From contig QRFJ01001014.1 in NCBI GenBank assembly GCA_006176705.1, positions 62,001 through 126,000 on the forward strand: a stretch of 64,000 bases of DNA. Reading direction: 5' to 3'. The notes beneath the pieces were generated by a model, which did not search any database, was not told the DNA's origin, and saw only the letters and a list, made by a program, of their open reading frames with translations. This document shows, piece by piece, positions 60,641 through 64,000 of the stretch; position 1 is the first letter of the stretch, and the number at the start of each line of letters is the position of its first letter. This DNA is from Cocos nucifera. Taxonomy: Eukaryota; Streptophyta; Magnoliopsida; Arecales; Arecaceae. The translations under genes were made by a program, and so were the position numbers.

Positions 60641-61734
60641 AATTAAGTTGAAACTTGCATTAGTTAGATAAATAATTTTAAAATTTGTATTAGTATGAAA
60701 AAGAGTTCAGTAATGGAGCTTGTAAGTCAAATGAATAGTCCGTTGGAATGGCGGTCGGATACTTCTCTTTCTGTTGTTTGGAGTTTAGGGAAGAAAGGTA
60801 AAAAAAATAAGAAGAAGTTGAAGAGAAAATATATATATTTTTTTATTTATTTAAATTTTTTTTAAAAATAATTTCTTATTTGAAGCAAGAAAATAATAAT
60901 AATAATAATATATTTTTTTATTTTTATATTTTTTAAAAAAATTATAATAATAAATTGTCATGATGGCCATAAGAGGAATTTTCAAAATATCATATTAAAA
61001 AAATATCATAAGAAAAATGCCTATATTTCTAGCTAACTCATGGCTTATACTTAAGTCATGAATATAATGGATCCATGAAGCTCTTAACTAAATTGAAAGC
61101 ATAAAAAATTAGCAATACCTGCAAATAAGCAACGACTTCTGCATAAATCCTAAAAACCATCTTAGCATCAACTCCCTAACCCCCAATTATTTGCACTAGA
61201 CCCTTTACAATCATTTGTTAAAAAATCTGTAGTGAAACCTTAACAAAACTCAAAAAGAGGAGCATCATTTTACAAAAAGAATGGACCATTACAACAGCAT
61301 TACATCATCTAGAATTAGTTAATGGAATTTATATCTTATATTCTCTTGAACTTTTGTAGCACTAATAACTAATAAGTTCATGTTCGTTGAGTTATGATCA
61401 TCTAGAACTTTTCAAATTCTACCTTCAGGAGTTGGCATTTAATTTTAAACAATCATTGTTTAACCATATCCACACAGCAACAACTAGATAAGATTGAACT
61501 AAATTGTAAAAGAACAAAACAACAAATATGATAGAAAAGGAGACTTCTTTTAAAAGCTAGTAAGAGTTCAGATTTTGAAAAGATAAAAATGCTTGACAAT
61601 CAAAGTCCATAATTCACTCAAGCTAGTAAAAGTTCTAGTCAAAATATACTAATCAGCTAGTAAGAGTCCTACACTTCAACAATTTAGTAAAAGTTTCAAA
61701 ACAAGCTAAACAATCAAAAACAACTATTACTAGA
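60641..61734. other. AT-rich spacer between MULE and Harbinger regions
   Basis: Very AT-rich, with A/T runs and an (AAT)n tract near 60891-60910. AGCTAGTAAGAGTT-type short repeats occur at 61555-61690. No gene recognised. The end of the Harbinger element may lie in here, but no terminal repeat was identified. Confidence 0.5.
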
Positions 61735-62760
61735 TTCTATTTGCCGTGCATCATTTTTTCTAATACGTTCTTACACCTTTTAATTGGACAACCAAAAATG
61801 GCCCTTGCTTGTTTAGAATTTTGGATGAGAAAAAGATAAGAATCATCAAGTAAGTGGGACTCTGTTCCAATAGCCATCAATTCATTAAAAATTTCTTCTT
61901 CTATATAGATGTATGGCCGACTTTTTTGGATAATAGAATTTTTCTCTCTAATTGCATCAGCTACATGGTTAATTACTACCTTTAGAACTTCAATCTCTTA
62001 ATCAACACCAGTTGAAGGCTTTCTTTTTATCTTTTGAATTTGTTGCACTTTGAGTCTGCACTTGAATTTATGGTCTTGGGGATGGCATATTAGTTTCTTC
62101 ATTCACATCATCAAAGCTCTCTAATAGAATTTTATTTTGGAATATCAATTGATTAATATCATAAATAGTATTTATGTGACTCTCACTTGAGCTAGTCCAT
62201 CTTTGTCATTTCTCCTCTATAGTTTTGGCACCTTCACCTGTTGCCCTATCTTTAGCAAATAGTTTCATTAAACTCTCATAGTTATGAACAAGTTTAGTCT
62301 TCCATTTTTTTGCATCGGATATGTCTAAATACAAAAAATATATGCATAAATATCACATTAACCATAATCAAATTAAGAACAAAATAAATAAATAATTAAA
62401 TCCAAAAACATACTTCTATTAGTTCTTTCCAAACCTCAGATTCTGCTGTCTATAGTTTTATAATTGGACTCCAAGCAAAATTACTTAATATATTTTTAAA
62501 CAACTAATACCACTCATTAAAATCTGTCTTAAAAGACTTCAAGCGGTTCTTCAAATGAGTCTTGTTCAAACTATGCCAAGTTTTTTACTTTCTTCTTTGA
62601 TCATTTGAGCATAAGCAGTGGATGTAAAACTTCTATGAAGCCTATTTCTTGCTTGCTATTAGTAAATCATTGCTTCAATGAACATTTCATCCATATGAAC
62701 TGTCCATCTCAAATTTTCTTTTTTCTTCATTTGATCTTTTTTAAGTGAAGCATTAGTAAT
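61735..62760 (-). pseudogene. PIF/Harbinger Myb/SANT-like accessory gene, degenerate
   Basis: The reverse strand from about 62750 reads M-K-K-K-E-N-L-R-W-T-V-H-M-D-E-M-F-I-E-A-M, the first helix region of the Myb/SANT-like domain of plant Harbinger elements. F-T-S-T-A-Y-A-Q-M-I-K-E-E follows near 62600. The C-terminal block is near 61740-61980: A-D-A-I-R-E-K-N-S-I-I, SRPYIYIEEEIFNELMAIGT, ESHLLDDSYLFLIQNSKQAR and AIFGCPIKRCKNVLEKMMHG, then a stop. In active elements this protein helps bring the transposase to the element ends. Many stops in the middle section break it. It lies downstream of the nuclease gene on the same strand. Confidence 0.8.
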
Positions 62761-62917
62761 ATCTATGTCATAAAAATATATAATATATATATAAAATAAC
62801 ATATTGAACACTCTCATTGAAAGTTTTAACCATAAATATTATAAAAAACTTCAAGTATAATTAATTGCAATAAGTCCAATACATTATGAAATAGATAAGT
62901 AAATAATATAGTAATTG

Positions 62918-64000
62918 CTAGGGGATGCCATTCACTATATGATCATTCCACATGTCAAGTGCTATATAATTTCTTAAAAGTTCTCCACGTGCAGCATCTT
63001 CACCATCATTCATTAGAGTAGGAACCTTTTCTTGGGCTGAAGATTGATTTAAAATATCTCAATCTACTTCATCAATGAGTTTTTCATCATGATCCACCTT
63101 CATTAAATAATTATACAATATACAATATGCCAAAATAATTTTTGTTTGTGTATCAACTAAGTAATTAGGCTCTATTATAATACTGATGATAGAAAATTAT
63201 TTCTTTAATATACCAAATACTCTTTCTGTTATATTATGCAATGATGTATGTCGAAGGTTAAATAATTCTCGAGAATTTTCTGATGCTCGGGTGGAGTATT
63301 TTTTCAAATGATAGTACACTTCTCTATAAAGTGTGATAAGTTCGCTTCTTAACATATATCCCACATCAACAAGATAATATTTACCTAATAAAAATTTTTA
63401 AAAATAAATAATAATTATATTGCATGATAAAAAAATAAGAAACTTATTAGTTACTAAAGATTATCTTTAGAAATCTCTAGCTTATCTTCTCTCCTAATTG
63501 CATTTTTAATTATCCTTAAGTTAGATACTATTCCTTCCCACCGAGGCAAGACATATGTAAACTTTAAATTGAATGAGCATGTAGCCAACGCATTGGATAA
63601 ACCTTCCTACCATGATACCTTGGGGCATTCAAGATACTTTCACATGAATATATATTCCATTAATAGCTCCCACACAATCTTAATATAAAAATATTATAAA
63701 AATATTCATTTAAATACATATTTATATAATTAAAAATAAATTAAATAAAATTTGATTTACCTTGAAATATGGATAAAATCTAATATTATTGAGTATTTAC
63801 AAAGAAACTTGTTCTTCTATAGGTTGAATCAAAAATCGATCTTCTAAAGATATTATTGCTCTTAGTACGCTATGAAAATGATGATTAGTAGTCTCATTAG
63901 AGCGACGAAAGAAGAATGAAATCGTGCGAGTCCTTATATTATGTGATAATATATGCAAAAACTTAGCAACTTGCTTTTCAATTATGACTCTTTGAGTGGG
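62918..64000 (-). pseudogene. PIF/Harbinger (HARBI1-like) nuclease/transposase, partial at the window edge
   Basis: The reverse strand from 64000 reads E-K-Q-V-A-K-F-L-H-I-L, then FFRRSNETTNHHFHSVLRAI and SLEDRFLIQP (about 63800-63960). D-C-V-G-A-I-N-G-I-Y-I-H-V-K is near 63635-63680. Then come FTYVLPRWEGIVSNLRI near 63510-63560, an apparent intron, and YYLVDVGYMLRSELITLYRE with NSRELFNLRHTSLHNITERV near 63220-63390. It ends MWNDHIVNGIP and a stop at 62918-62920. The layout is that of DDE_4 nucleases, which cut and paste the element. The first catalytic Asp (G-A-I-D-G) has become Asn; the Asp of V-D-V-G-Y and the Glu of T-E-R-V are kept. A stop also lies near 63055. Inactive copy; its 5' end is outside the window. 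Confidence 0.87.

Overview
This 64 kb window is nuclear DNA of a flowering plant, most likely a monocot. The evidence is spliceosomal introns with GT/AG ends, a GC-rich first exon on an AT-rich background, an Au-type SINE, and Tat/chromovirus/copia LTR retrotransposons, a Mutator-like element and a PIF/Harbinger element. Very long, transposon-filled introns in small genes would fit a palm, but the species is an inference and not proven. No bacterial-type operons, CRISPR arrays or tRNA/rRNA genes were seen.

Only two host genes are supported. (1) A plant glutathione peroxidase (GPX, + strand) enters from the left edge, with exons at 48-124, 283-344, 8386-8504, 9106-9273 and 9399-9431. Its first exon lies outside the window. 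The third of the exons listed follows an 8.0 kb intron that carries a 5.3 kb chromodomain Ty3/gypsy element (1077-6410, target-site duplication TATGA). (2) A two-AT-hook AHL DNA-binding protein (- strand, five exons, 354 codons) spans 11599-32665. Its 16.7 kb third intron carries a 9.1 kb Tat-lineage Ty3/gypsy element (15409-24522, target-site duplication GGTAT) and an Au SINE (target-site duplication of 17 bp). The two genes converge on a 2.2 kb spacer that holds a perfect 62 bp tandem duplication.

From about 34.4 kb to the right edge the window is essentially transposon. A decayed Mutator-like element (transposase halves at 35788-37166 and 55064-56257) is followed on the same strand by a decayed plant-mobile-domain (PMD) gene at 56505-58901. 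The transposase was split exactly at its first catalytic Asp motif (DGTH) by a copia element (Copia A, 37167-55063, + strand). The 3' LTR of Copia A was itself split by a second copia element in the opposite orientation (Copia B, 45358-53204). The order of events is therefore MULE, then Copia A, then Copia B. Right of the PMD gene lie a ~0.4 kb direct duplication and a cluster of AGGGGTCGACCCCT palindromes. The last 2.3 kb is a PIF/Harbinger element (- strand, nuclease plus Myb/SANT gene) that runs off the window.

Nearly every transposon gene is broken by stops, frameshifts, deletions or loss of a catalytic residue. The best candidate for a notable system is the linkage of MULE transposase and PMD gene. 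Both families are known, and PMD genes have been reported in transposons before, so this is an interesting example rather than a demonstrated new system.
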